Assembly: GCF_001428045.1 (NCBI RefSeq)
Contig: NZ_LMSD01000040.1
Span: forward strand, 62,096-126,095
Source of the DNA: Paenibacillus sp. Soil750
Lineage (GTDB): Bacteria; Bacillota; Bacilli; Paenibacillales; NBRC-103111
Direction: 5' to 3'
Length of the DNA: 64,000 nucleotides
The position numbers and the translations under genes were made by a program. This document shows positions 52,744 through 60,847 of the stretch, piece after piece. How positions within the stretch are numbered: the first letter of the stretch is position 1; the number at the start of each line of letters is the position of its first letter. The notes beneath the pieces are model-generated. The model was not told the DNA's origin. It made no database searches and was given only the letters and a program-made list of their open reading frames with translations.

Positions 52744-53187
52744 TTACTCCTCTTTGGGACGGAGATTATCTTTCATTTGAAGTAGCAGACGGCGAAATAG
52801 CAGTTTTTCCTCGGGCAAAAAATGCGCAAAAGTCATCTCATCCGTAGTCTTGATCGCTTCTTTGACATGTACAGTGACTTCCTTGCCTTTCTCAGTCAGA
52901 TATACACGTGTAACCCGTTGATCGTTCTCGTCAGGGCGTCGTTCGACTAGACCTGTTTTCTCCATGCGGTCAACCATGACGGACAGAGTCGCCCGTTTAT
53001 TATGAATACGAGCAGCAAGCTCGCTATGGCTAAGTCCGTCCTCTACGGACAACGCCAGCAATAGAGGCGGCTGCCCTGGATAAACATCATAGGGATGAAT
53101 GATTTGATCAATCGTATGTCGGTGCATTTTCAGTAAGTGTGACATCAAATGGGTCAGAGATTCTGGATTATGATGGTGACGCGACAA
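52744..53187 (-). CDS. MarR-family transcriptional regulator
   Basis: 147 residues from TTG 53187, with AAGGAGGG 7 bp upstream; the longer frame reads through the promoter. Winged HTH: PPLLLALSVEDGLSHSELAARIHNKRATLSVMVDRMEKTGLVERRPDENDQRVTRVYLTEKGKEV, the DxRxxR region being DENDQRVTR. It represses operons and is released by phenolic or drug ligands. It heads the operon with the heterodimeric ABC exporter and likely controls it and itself through the palindrome at 53204-53223. Confidence 0.92.
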   Translation of the reverse strand: MSRHHHNPESLTHLMSHLLKMHRHTIDQIIHPYDVYPGQPPLLLALSVEDGLSHSELAARIHNKRATLSVMVDRMEKTGLVERRPDENDQRVTRVYLTEKGKEVTVHVKEAIKTTDEMTFAHFLPEEKLLFRRLLLQMKDNLRPKEE

Positions 53188-53203
53188 TGAAACACCCTCC
53201 TTT

Positions 53204-53223
53204 TTAGTTAGTCGGCTAATTAA
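53204..53223 (-). promoter_or_regulatory. Candidate MarR operator
   Basis: TTAGTTAG-TCGG-CTAATTAA, an eight-base inverted repeat with one mismatch, located between the -10 of the MarR promoter and its SD, overlapping the expected transcription start. Confidence 0.65.
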
Positions 53224-53224
53224 T

Positions 53225-53253
53225 ATTTTAGGTAGCGATGATTGTCCTGTCAA
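53225..53253 (-). promoter_or_regulatory. SigA-type promoter of the MarR/ABC exporter operon
   Basis: On the minus strand TTGACA (53253-53248), a 17-bp spacer, TAAAAT (53230-53225). A perfect -35 and optimal spacing, immediately followed by the MarR palindrome. Confidence 0.8.
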
Positions 53254-53542
53254 TACGTTTTTTCCATATGTACGTGTGGGGGGATAGTGATAGGAAGGAC
53301 GGGATGGCTAGGGAGCAGGTATGGGGGATGCTTGGAAGTGATGTTGGTAGTGGTGCGGGTGGGGAGTAATTAGTTTGTTTTCTGGTGCAGGGACTGGTTA
53401 GGTATGATGCGTCTGTTGGTGAGGCTGGGTTGGGAAGTAACTGGCTTGGTTCTGGTGTGGGGGCCTGGTGGGCTTGGTGGGCTTGGTGGATATGGTGCGT
53501 CTGTTGGTGGGTTACGGAGTTTAAGTAGCCCAGCAACCAAAT

Positions 53543-53729
53543 AGATGGAAAACCTCCATCTAATTTTTCCCTTTTCCTCTCACATTTCAGATTAGATGGA
53601 TTTCCTACATGTAATTTCACCCGTTTAGCGCCAGACGGGAGAATTCATGGAAATTAGCTGTACTTTTTCCATCTAATCTACAATTTCGTGTGTTTTCCAC
53701 GAAATTAGCTGTAGTTTATCCAGTTATTC
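53543..53729. repeat. Four-unit palindromic intergenic element, type 1 (copy D)
   Basis: Units start at 53543, 53594, 53656 and 53707 (spacing 51, 62, 51). Unit 1 has perfect 7-bp arms AGATGGA / TCCATCT. It lies in the 637-bp gap 53188-53824 between the MarR gene start and the galT end. Bases 53270-53520 to the left are G/T-rich and C-poor, with a direct duplication (TGCGTCTGTTGGTG at 53408 and 53496, 88 bp apart) and short GGTGGGCTT tandem copies; no gene is believable there. Confidence 0.85.
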
Positions 53730-53783
53730 CAGCACAACTGGCAAGATCCCTAGACCCGCGCGACCACTTCGCGGCGCGCGCAA

Positions 53784-53814
53784 CAAAAAATCCCTGGTCC
53801 ACCGACCAGGGATT
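53784..53814 (-). terminator. Intrinsic terminator of the galK-galE-galT operon
   Basis: Perfect 11-bp stem AATCCCTGGTC / GACCAGGGATT with a 4-nt loop, followed on the minus strand by TTTTTTG. It lies 11 bp past the galT stop. Confidence 0.9.
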
Positions 53815-53824
53815 CCGCTCTAAC

Positions 53825-55399
53825 CTAGAGCTGCGCGAAGCCCACCGCAGCCAAAAACCGTCCGAACGCCGCTTGCCCGGCTTCGTCTCTCTTGAAGACG
53901 CCTGCGTCGAGCAGGACGTCCATGAACTTGCTGCCGACCTCGGTCTGCAGCACCGTATTCGCCGCGTCGGCCGTCAGCGACGCGCCATGCTTCGCGAGCA
54001 GCGCCGCGATCCAATCCGCATGCTTATGCAGCGGATGGCTCGGATCGCTCAGCTCGCGGCTGAGCTCGGCTTCACCGGTGAGCAGCTTGGCGATAGCCGC
54101 CAGCTCCTCTTGCAGGCGGCCTGGCAACACCGCCAGCCCCATAACCTCAATCAAGCCGATGTTCTCCTTCTTGATGTGGTGCAAGTGCTGATGCGGATGG
54201 AAAATCCCATCCGGATGCTCTGTGCTGGTGCGGTTGTTCCGCAGCACCAGGTCAAGCTCATACTCGCCGCGCGCATTGTTGCGGGCGATCGGGGTGATCG
54301 TGTTATGCGGGATCCGCTGTCCGTCCTTCTCGCTGAACGCGAGGACCTCCGCTTCCGCATCACTGTAAGCACGCCAGTCGTCGAGCAGCTTGCTAGCCAG
54401 CTTGTACAGCTGTTGCTTGTTATGCCCGCTCAGGCGCAGCACCGACATCGGCCACTTCACAATAGCGGCCTTCACGCCAGCGAAATCCGCATGTGAGAAT
54501 GCTTTCTCACTTGGCGCTTTTTCCATCGGGAACTTGTGACGTCCACCTTGGAAATGATCGTGGTTCAGGATCGAACCTCCAACGATCGGCAGATCGGCAT
54601 TCGACCCGATGAAGTAATGTGGAAACTGTTCGATGAAGTCCAGCAAACGGTAGAACGTATTTGCCGTTGTTTTCATCGGAATATGCTTCTCATGGAAAAT
54701 GATACTGTGCTCGTTATAATACACGTAAGGTGAGTACTGTAGGTACCACTTCTCACTATCCAACTCAAGCGGGATAACGCGCAGATTCTGTCTTGCCGGG
54801 TGATTCACACGGCCTGCATAGCCCAGATTGTCTACACAGAGTAGACATAGGGGGTAGCTGCTTTGTGGCAGCGTTTTGAGCAGCGCAATTTCCTTCGGAT
54901 CCTTCTCCGGCTTAGAGAGGTTGATTGTAATTTCCAAATCCCCGTAAGCTGTTTCCGCCAGCCAGTAAGCATTCTTCGCAATACGATCCATACGAATATA
55001 GTTAGAATCAATGGATTGCTTGTAGAAATAAGCCGTCGCCGCTTCCACACTCTGCGTTTTCGCGATCTTCCAGAATTCACTTACCACCTCGGAAGGACGA
55101 GGCATCATGAGTCCCATGATGCGAGCGTCCAACAAATCGCGGTACGTCATCGTGTTCTCTTCCAGTAGTCCCGCTTCCCAAGCTGCATCCAGCAGCTCTT
55201 CCAGCAGACCAACCGGACTGTTCAATTTCTCTGCAGGTACTTCCCCTTGGAAAGGCTCCGCCAGTCCGAACAAATCCAACAAAGCATTGCGTGAAGTATA
55301 GACGTCCAACTGTTCAATCAACCCATTCTGGGTAGCGAATTGCAGAAGTCTTTCTATCGTTAACGCTGCAGATTGCGGCGTTTGTAATGTGCGTTCCAT
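53825..55399 (-). CDS. galT: Galactose-1-phosphate uridylyltransferase, class II
   Basis: 524 residues, typical of the long Firmicute-type GalT. N-terminus LTIERLLQFATQNGLIEQLD..YTSRNALLDLFGL; later GGSILNHDHFQGGRH with the His-x-His-x-Gln catalytic motif; and EYELDLVLRNNRTSTEHPDGIFHPHQHLHHIKKENIGLIEVMGLAVLPGRL in the C-terminal domain. It transfers UMP from UDP-glucose to galactose-1-phosphate in the Leloir pathway. It is the last gene of galK-galE-galT, 39 bp after galE. The 3' half is strikingly GC-rich. Confidence 0.95.
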   Translation of the reverse strand: MERTLQTPQSAALTIERLLQFATQNGLIEQLDVYTSRNALLDLFGLAEPFQGEVPAEKLNSPVGLLEELLDAAWEAGLLEENTMTYRDLLDARIMGLMMPRPSEVVSEFWKIAKTQSVEAATAYFYKQSIDSNYIRMDRIAKNAYWLAETAYGDLEITINLSKPEKDPKEIALLKTLPQSSYPLCLLCVDNLGYAGRVNHPARQNLRVIPLELDSEKWYLQYSPYVYYNEHSIIFHEKHIPMKTTANTFYRLLDFIEQFPHYFIGSNADLPIVGGSILNHDHFQGGRHKFPMEKAPSEKAFSHADFAGVKAAIVKWPMSVLRLSGHNKQQLYKLASKLLDDWRAYSDAEAEVLAFSEKDGQRIPHNTITPIARNNARGEYELDLVLRNNRTSTEHPDGIFHPHQHLHHIKKENIGLIEVMGLAVLPGRLQEELAAIAKLLTGEAELSRELSDPSHPLHKHADWIAALLAKHGASLTADAANTVLQTEVGSKFMDVLLDAGVFKRDEAGQAAFGRFLAAVGFAQL

Positions 55400-55438
55400 A
55401 TTGCCACTTCCCTTTCTTATGAGAACCTCAACCTCAGG

Positions 55439-56437
55439 TTAAACGTTCACTTCCGCCGCGTACCCCTTCGGGTGCTTCTGGTGCCAGTTCCACGCACTCT
55501 CAATGATCGCTTCCAAGGAATCCAAAGCTGGTTTCCAGCCGAGCTCCGCTCTTGCACGCTCCGAGGAGGCAATCAGCGTCGCCGGGTCGCCCGCTCTACG
55601 AGGCTCAACAACCGCAGGAATCGCATGGCCTGTTACTTTGCGCGCGATATCGATCACTTGCTTCACGGAGAAGCCTGTGCCATTGCCAAGGTTATAAATG
55701 TTACTGTCCGCACCACTGCGCAGCTTCTCTACCGCAAGCACGTGTGCGCTCGCTAGATCGCTAACGTGAATGTAGTCACGAACACAAGTGCCGTCTTCTG
55801 TCGCATAATCCTCGCCAAAAATCGAGATGTGCGCTCTTTGACCTAGCGCTACTTGCAAAATAATCGGAATCAGATGCGTTTCCGGGCTGTGGTCTTCCCC
55901 GATTTTGCCACCTGCATGGGCTCCAGCAGCATTGAAGTAGCGCAGCGACACGTATTTGATACCATGAGCGGTATCGAACCATTTCATCATTTTTTCCATC
56001 GCCAGCTTCGTCTCGCCGTACGTATTCGTTGGCAAGGTACGATCGCTTTCAAGGATCGGGATGTTCTCAGGCTCGCCATATGTGGCAGCTGTCGAGGAGA
56101 ACACGATGCGTTTCACGCCATATTGCGTCATTTTTTCAAGTAAACAAAGGGTTCCGTACACGTTATTATGATAATATTTTGCCGGATTGGTCATGCTCTC
56201 ACCAACGAGGGAATTTGCTGCAAAATGAATAATGGCATCGATATTATTTTCTGTAAAAACTGTATCCATGAACTCGCCGTCGCGCAGATCGCCAACGTAA
56301 AGCTTACCGCCAAGCACCGCGTCCTTGTGTCCTTGCTGCAGATTATCAACGATAACGACTTCTTCACCTTTGGCTAGAAGCTCTGCTACCGCATGTGATC
56401 CAATATACCCCGCTCCACCTGTAACTAGAATTGCCAT
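55439..56437 (-). CDS. galE: UDP-glucose 4-epimerase
   Basis: 332 residues from ATG 56437, with GAGGAGG 10 bp upstream; the longer frame starts inside galK. NAD-binding GGAGYIGSH near the N-terminus, the catalytic pair in SSTAATYG and NTYGETKLAMEKM (Y-x3-K), and SLRYFNAAGA. It interconverts UDP-galactose and UDP-glucose, recycling the donor for GalT. It begins 1 bp after the galK stop, so translation is coupled. Confidence 0.96.
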   Translation of the reverse strand: MAILVTGGAGYIGSHAVAELLAKGEEVVIVDNLQQGHKDAVLGGKLYVGDLRDGEFMDTVFTENNIDAIIHFAANSLVGESMTNPAKYYHNNVYGTLCLLEKMTQYGVKRIVFSSTAATYGEPENIPILESDRTLPTNTYGETKLAMEKMMKWFDTAHGIKYVSLRYFNAAGAHAGGKIGEDHSPETHLIPIILQVALGQRAHISIFGEDYATEDGTCVRDYIHVSDLASAHVLAVEKLRSGADSNIYNLGNGTGFSVKQVIDIARKVTGHAIPAVVEPRRAGDPATLIASSERARAELGWKPALDSLEAIIESAWNWHQKHPKGYAAEVNV

Positions 56438-56438
56438 T

Positions 56439-57620
56439 TTACAACGCCTCCTCAAGTTGCTCTACACCATTGCCAATATCGCAAACATAGAAGCTCGGTG
56501 TAAGCCCTGTAATGCCCGTATACTCTGCGCCTACTTGGTCGATGAACGTCTGAACGCTGTCTTCATGCACTAAGGAAACCGTACAACCACCGAAGCCTGC
56601 GCCCGTCATCCGAGCACCGAGTACACCCGGCACCTTCAACGCTGCTGCAACCATGGTATCGAGCTCCAAGCCTGTTACTTCATACAAATCACGAAGCGAA
56701 TCGTGGGAACCGATCATCAGCTTACCGAAGGACTCCAGGTCATTCTTCTCAAGTACTTCGATGGATTTCAAAACACGATCAATCTCTTCAACAACATGCT
56801 CCGCTCTACGGCGAACCGTTTCGTCAGGGATCAGATGTTTATATTCGTTAAACTGCTCAAGGTTCAGTTGACCAAGCAGCGTGATGTCTGGGAATTGCTT
56901 TTGCAAGTAAGTAACCGCCTGCTCGCATTGGCTTCTTCTCTCGTTGTAAGCGGAGTCGACGAGACCTCTGCGTTTGTTCGTGTTGCCGATCACAAGCTTA
57001 TAACTGCCGCTTTGAAAAGGAACATGACGATACTCGAGCGTATCGCACATCAACAAGATCGCATTGTCTTTCTTGCCATTCGCTACAGCGAATTGGTCCA
57101 TGATGCCGCAATTCACGCCAACGAATTGATTCTCTGTTTCTTGTGCGAGCAGCGCGATTTTGACGGTATCGATTGGGTATTTTTCTAGTGTCAGTAAGCT
57201 GAAGGCTGTAACAACCTCGATCGAAGCTGAGGAAGAAAGCCCTGCACCATTTGGAATTTCACCGTGGAACAAAAGGTCATAACCTTGCGTCACTGGGAAT
57301 CCTGCTTTCGCTAAGTGAACGAAGATGCCTTTCGGATAATTGATCCAATCATCCTCTTCTTGGTAGGACAAGTCGTCCATGGAAATTTGTTTACGAAGTG
57401 CCAAATTCGTAGATGCAAAGCCGATCACGCGATCTTGTCTTGGACGAATGATCAAGGTCGTTCCGAACGTTAGAGCTGCCGGGAATACATAACCGCCGTT
57501 GTAATCCGTATGCTCGCCGATCAAATTCACTCGACCAGGAGCGTGAAATGCTGAGATTTTTGCAGCTGTTTCTCCGTAAACTTCAATAAACGTGTCTTTA
57601 AGTGCTTGCAAATCTGCCAT
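56439..57620 (-). CDS. galK: Galactokinase
   Basis: 393 residues from ATG 57620; AAGGCGG is 8 bp upstream, and GTG 57629 lies too close to it. GHMP signature: PGRVNLIGEHTDYNGGYVFP, the ATP loop GAGLSSSASIEV, and C-terminal GARMTGAGFGGC. Phosphorylates galactose to galactose-1-phosphate. It is first in galK-galE-galT. The 221-bp gap to the divergent AraC gene contains two palindromes. Confidence 0.96.
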   Translation of the reverse strand: MADLQALKDTFIEVYGETAAKISAFHAPGRVNLIGEHTDYNGGYVFPAALTFGTTLIIRPRQDRVIGFASTNLALRKQISMDDLSYQEEDDWINYPKGIFVHLAKAGFPVTQGYDLLFHGEIPNGAGLSSSASIEVVTAFSLLTLEKYPIDTVKIALLAQETENQFVGVNCGIMDQFAVANGKKDNAILLMCDTLEYRHVPFQSGSYKLVIGNTNKRRGLVDSAYNERRSQCEQAVTYLQKQFPDITLLGQLNLEQFNEYKHLIPDETVRRRAEHVVEEIDRVLKSIEVLEKNDLESFGKLMIGSHDSLRDLYEVTGLELDTMVAAALKVPGVLGARMTGAGFGGCTVSLVHEDSVQTFIDQVGAEYTGITGLTPSFYVCDIGNGVEQLEEAL

Positions 57621-57714
57621 GTGTGGCACCGCCTTTAGTGGTATTGGTATGTTTGCTTGGTTGTTGTTAGAAATGATGTTTGTGTAAGTTTGTAGCTTAA
57701 GTATAAGAGATATG

Positions 57715-57751
57715 CCATGGATTGGCTATGGAGGCATGTTATTTCAACATG
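57715..57751. promoter_or_regulatory. Two palindromes in the gal regulator/galK divergent region
   Basis: CCATGG-ATTGG-CTATGG (57715-57731; outer CCAT/ATGG pairs) and CATGTT-ATTTC-AACATG (57735-57751, a perfect six-base inverted repeat). They sit side by side between galK and the AraC gene and are candidate operators. No certain -10/-35 was found. Confidence 0.4.
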
Positions 57752-57841
57752 GAAAAATGTGATTTACAGATTCCGTTTCATGTTAGATGTATGATACAGT
57801 GGAAGGAACGAATGGACTTCGAACGGAGATGAGAAAACGCC

Positions 57842-58699
57842 ATGGATAAGCCAGAGAGCTATTATGTCGTATCGAACCCCCTTCCTGCTGGGGAGAGCGA
57901 TTTCACGGTATTATTCGCAGGGGAAAGCCAGACCAAGCCTGAACATCGGCTGGGACCGAAAGTATATGACTACTACTTAATTCATTATGTCATATCGGGT
58001 CGCGGCGTATTCTCTTCACATGGAGAAGAGTATGCCATTGGCGCTGGCGACAGCTTCGTGATAGAGCCTGAACAGTTGATTAGCTACGTCTCCGATGAGC
58101 TCGATCCGTGGCATTATTGTTGGATCGCCTTTACAGGCGTGCAAGCGGCAAAGCTCGTTGCTGAGGCGGGCCTCACGCCTGCGAACCCCATCATCCATAT
58201 CGCGCGCAACCGGCATATGCCTGTGCTTTTTCGCCAGATCCAGCACGCGCTCAAATCCAAGAAATCCAACGCGCAGCTCAAAGCGACGGGCTACCTTAAC
58301 TTGTTGCTCGGCGAGTACTGTGAAGCCATGTCTGCCCCCGTGGCAACAGGAATGGTCACCGAAGACGAGAGCGACCGCATCGTACAGCAAGCGATTCACT
58401 ACTTGTCCACGCAATATGCGGAGCCTATTACGATTGAAATGATGGCTGAAAGTCTGGGCTATAATCGCGCCTATTTATCGCGCATGTTTAAGCGGCACAC
58501 CAAGGTGACGCCGGTAACGTTCCTGCTCAAGCTGCGCGTGGACAAAGCACGCTTGCTGCTGCGGGAACGGCTGGAGCTCACGATTGAGCAGATCGCAGCA
58601 TCAGTAGGCTTCTATGACCCGTTGTACTTCTCTAAGCAGTTCAGGCGTTGGTATGGTGTCTCGCCGAGTGAGTATCGGAATCAGATCAAATCTCTCTGA
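57842..58699 (+). CDS. AraC-family regulator of the gal operon
   Basis: 285 residues. An N-terminal cupin (AraC-binding) domain: HYVISGRGVFSSHGEEYAIGAGDSFVIEPEQLISYVSDELDPWHYCWIAF. The double HTH: PITIEMMAESLGYNRAYLSRMFKRHTKVTPVTFLLKLRVDKARLLL and LTIEQIAASVGFYDPLYFSKQFRRWYGVSPSEYRNQ. The layout matches sugar-responsive activators such as MsmR. It is divergent from galK and probably activates galKET on galactose or a related sugar. Confidence 0.92.
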   Translation: MDKPESYYVVSNPLPAGESDFTVLFAGESQTKPEHRLGPKVYDYYLIHYVISGRGVFSSHGEEYAIGAGDSFVIEPEQLISYVSDELDPWHYCWIAFTGVQAAKLVAEAGLTPANPIIHIARNRHMPVLFRQIQHALKSKKSNAQLKATGYLNLLLGEYCEAMSAPVATGMVTEDESDRIVQQAIHYLSTQYAEPITIEMMAESLGYNRAYLSRMFKRHTKVTPVTFLLKLRVDKARLLLRERLELTIEQIAASVGFYDPLYFSKQFRRWYGVSPSEYRNQIKSL

Positions 58700-58715
58700 T
58701 TCACCGTACGTAAAG

Positions 58716-59441
58716 CTAACCTAGTTCTTTCGTTACAAAGTCTACCAGTATCGATTGCAAGCCTTCTGGATTGCTAATCATCGGTAAATGTCCGGTATCC
58801 AAACTTCGTACAGATTGCGGGGAAAGGTTTGAGATCATCTTATCTTGTAAGGAAGGACTGAACTCTTTATCCTTAGTTAGTTTCACAAACAGCTTTGGTA
58901 CATCGAGAAAGGGCACATTGACTCGATCGGTATATACGCGTACGGCCTCGGGAATGAATCCTTTTACGATCTCCATAGCTTGATAAGGTGAGAGGTCGTT
59001 GCACAATCCCGAGCGGATGGAAGACTCTGGTGGTCTCGTACCTAGGGTACGCAGGATAATTGACATCAGAATCCTCTGGGGAAACGGCAAAACGGACAAA
59101 AAAGAACCACCCCGCTTCGGAATTGCTGCTCCTACAGCGACAATCCCCACCAATCGATCAGTGATTAAGGATGCCAGTCTAAGAGCAAGAACGCCTCCAA
59201 GTGAATGTGCAACAATTACAATGTTGTGAGTCCCCCATTCATCCACTTGTCTTTTCATATGTGTCACATAATCCTCCAAAGAAAGATGGCTTCTAGCATC
59301 AAAGGAACTTTTCCTCAGAGGAAACTGGGCAAATAAGCAAGGATGTTCTAAATTATCCGCAACTTTACTCCAAACCTGCCCTTCCAAGCCTGCCCCATTG
59401 ACGAATACGAAACCTATTTTATCTCGTGAATTCTTATCCAC
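58716..59441 (-). CDS. Alpha/beta hydrolase
   Basis: 241 residues from GTG 59441, with GGGGG ~10 bp upstream; TTG 59450 overlaps it. Alpha/beta-hydrolase landmarks: FVFVNGAGLEGQVWSKV, the nucleophile elbow IVIVAHSLGGVLAL (Ser), and catalytic His in LDTGHLPMI near the C-terminus. No signal peptide, so probably cytoplasmic. Substrate unknown. It is divergent from the WYL regulator at 59568 (126-bp gap) and likely under its control. Confidence 0.85.
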   Translation of the reverse strand: MDKNSRDKIGFVFVNGAGLEGQVWSKVADNLEHPCLFAQFPLRKSSFDARSHLSLEDYVTHMKRQVDEWGTHNIVIVAHSLGGVLALRLASLITDRLVGIVAVGAAIPKRGGSFLSVLPFPQRILMSIILRTLGTRPPESSIRSGLCNDLSPYQAMEIVKGFIPEAVRVYTDRVNVPFLDVPKLFVKLTKDKEFSPSLQDKMISNLSPQSVRSLDTGHLPMISNPEGLQSILVDFVTKELG

Positions 59442-59567
59442 ATTGATCAAGCCCCCATTGGTTGTAGCTTTAGATTACTTATTGGATAATAATATCAAGT
59501 AAACAAGACAATTCATGTCTTATTTATAGCGTATTATGAAATAAACGATTACAAATGAGGTGGATCT

Positions 59568-60512
59568 TTGCAAAAGTCACAGCGTCTCATCCAAATGATT
59601 ATGAGGATTAACGCCAAACCCTATTTCACCGTCAGGGAATTGGCCGATGAATTCGGTCTGTCCACTCGAACGATTACAAGAGATCTGCTAGAGTTAAGCG
59701 AACTCGGTGTTCCCGTATACTCCATTCAAGGGAGAGGAGGAGGCTTTAGGCTACTCCAAGAAAGACTTTTGCCACCAATCAGCTTTACAGAGGGTGAAGC
59801 GCTCTCCCTATTTTTTGCATGTCAAACGATGGATTATTTTAGCTCTTTACCTTTTGGGGAGGGGGCAGACTCCGCACTTCATAAGTTTTATCATTATTTA
59901 CCTGGAGATATAAAGGAGCAAATCGACCGACTAAAGAACAGAATCATGTTCTGGAACCCTTATCGATTGATGTCAGCAGAAATTCTTCAAACTCTCCTAA
60001 AAGCTATAATGATCGGTAGTGTAGTCAATATCGCGTACAAATCCAGCAGCGGTGTATCAGAGAGGAATATTCAACCGATTGGTCTGTATGCTAGTTCGGG
60101 TTATTGGTATTGTCCCGCCTATTGCTTTACTAAAGAAGACATAAGGCAGTTCAGAGCTGATCGAATCCTTTCCGCTACACTGAACGAACGAATTGCTTGC
60201 CGGGAGGACATCAACCAGAAGACTTTACTGGATAAGCCTACTAAGGATGATCGGGAACAAATTACACTCGAAATTGAGATGACTAGTAAAGGGGTGTGGC
60301 TGTTGGAATCGAACCCGCGGTTTAATCCATTCATACAGCACAATAAAGATGGAAGCGCATCCCTAACGATGGAAATAGCGGTAGAGGACATTCATTTCTA
60401 CATGGATTTGATTTGGCAATTCGGGGATGAGGTTAAAGTGGTGACCCCCACTGCGGCCACGGCATACATCCGTCAAAAAATTGAATCGATGCGATTACTT
60501 TATTTTCAATGA
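59568..60512 (+). CDS. YafY-type WYL-domain transcriptional regulator
   Basis: 314 residues from TTG 59568; AGGTGG 4-6 bp upstream. HTH_11: LIQMIMRINAKPYFTVRELADEFGLSTRTITRDLLELSELGVPVYS. WYL domain: VVNIAYKSSSGVSERNIQPIGLYASSGYWYCPAYC. A second WYL regulator in this window (compare 20207-21160). It is divergent from the alpha/beta hydrolase and probably controls it. A hairpin terminator follows. Confidence 0.88.
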   Translation: MQKSQRLIQMIMRINAKPYFTVRELADEFGLSTRTITRDLLELSELGVPVYSIQGRGGGFRLLQERLLPPISFTEGEALSLFFACQTMDYFSSLPFGEGADSALHKFYHYLPGDIKEQIDRLKNRIMFWNPYRLMSAEILQTLLKAIMIGSVVNIAYKSSSGVSERNIQPIGLYASSGYWYCPAYCFTKEDIRQFRADRILSATLNERIACREDINQKTLLDKPTKDDREQITLEIEMTSKGVWLLESNPRFNPFIQHNKDGSASLTMEIAVEDIHFYMDLIWQFGDEVKVVTPTAATAYIRQKIESMRLLYFQ

Positions 60513-60561
60513 ACTTTACTAGCGGTAACGTGTAAATCATCCATGTATTTTGAAAATAAAC

Positions 60562-60610
60562 AGCGGCAGCCTCGGACTTCAGTTTCTCGTCCATGGCTGC
60601 CGCTATTTCT
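60562..60610 (+). terminator. Intrinsic terminator of the WYL regulator gene
   Basis: AGCGGCAGCC / GGCTGCCGCT stem with a long loop, followed by ATTTCTTG. It lies 50 bp past the stop. Confidence 0.6.
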
Positions 60611-60647
60611 TGTCTCGGAAAATGAAATAATTAACCAAACAATAACC

Positions 60648-60762
60648 TAGAATGAGAAAACCTCTATCGAGGCCATTCTAAGATGAGCGACCGCGTTTAG
60701 ATGAAGGTTTTATCGCCAAATAGAAAGACGTTTTCGGGAACCGAAAACTTATACTTTCTATT
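60648..60762. repeat. Two interrupted hairpins in the sigma-gene leader
   Basis: Hairpin 1, 60648-60680: TAGAATG / CATTCTA enclosing CCTC / GAGG. Hairpin 2, 60719-60762: AATAGAAAG / CTTTCTATT enclosing TTTTCGG-GAA-CCGAAAA. The 335-bp gap 60513-60847 contains these, the WYL terminator and the sigma promoter region; it shows no coding frame. The two have no spacing in common with the four-unit elements. Confidence 0.55.
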
Positions 60763-60785
60763 GTGGTAAAAAAATAAAAATAAAA

Positions 60786-60845
60786 CCGAACCTTTTTCCG
60801 ATTGAGAGACAATATAGGGTGTAAGCTAACTCAGGAGGGCCCTCC
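60786..60845 (+). promoter_or_regulatory. Candidate ECF promoter and palindromic SD of the sigma gene
   Basis: GAACCTTTTT at about 60787, followed 13-15 bp later by GAGACAATA, is a candidate ECF-type -35/-10 pair; the -10 is poor. The SD is part of a perfect palindrome GGAGGGCCCTCC (60834-60845) that ends 2 bp before the ATG; as RNA it could fold GGAG-GGCC-CUCC and hide the SD. Confidence 0.35.
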
Positions 60846-60847
60846 GG

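Noticed and set aside
53228..53620. 130-codon minus-strand frame upstream of the MarR gene
   Set aside because: Low-complexity His/Gln/Pro/Thr/Ser composition, created by the strand-skewed non-coding tract and overlapping the four-unit element. No SD and no family pattern.
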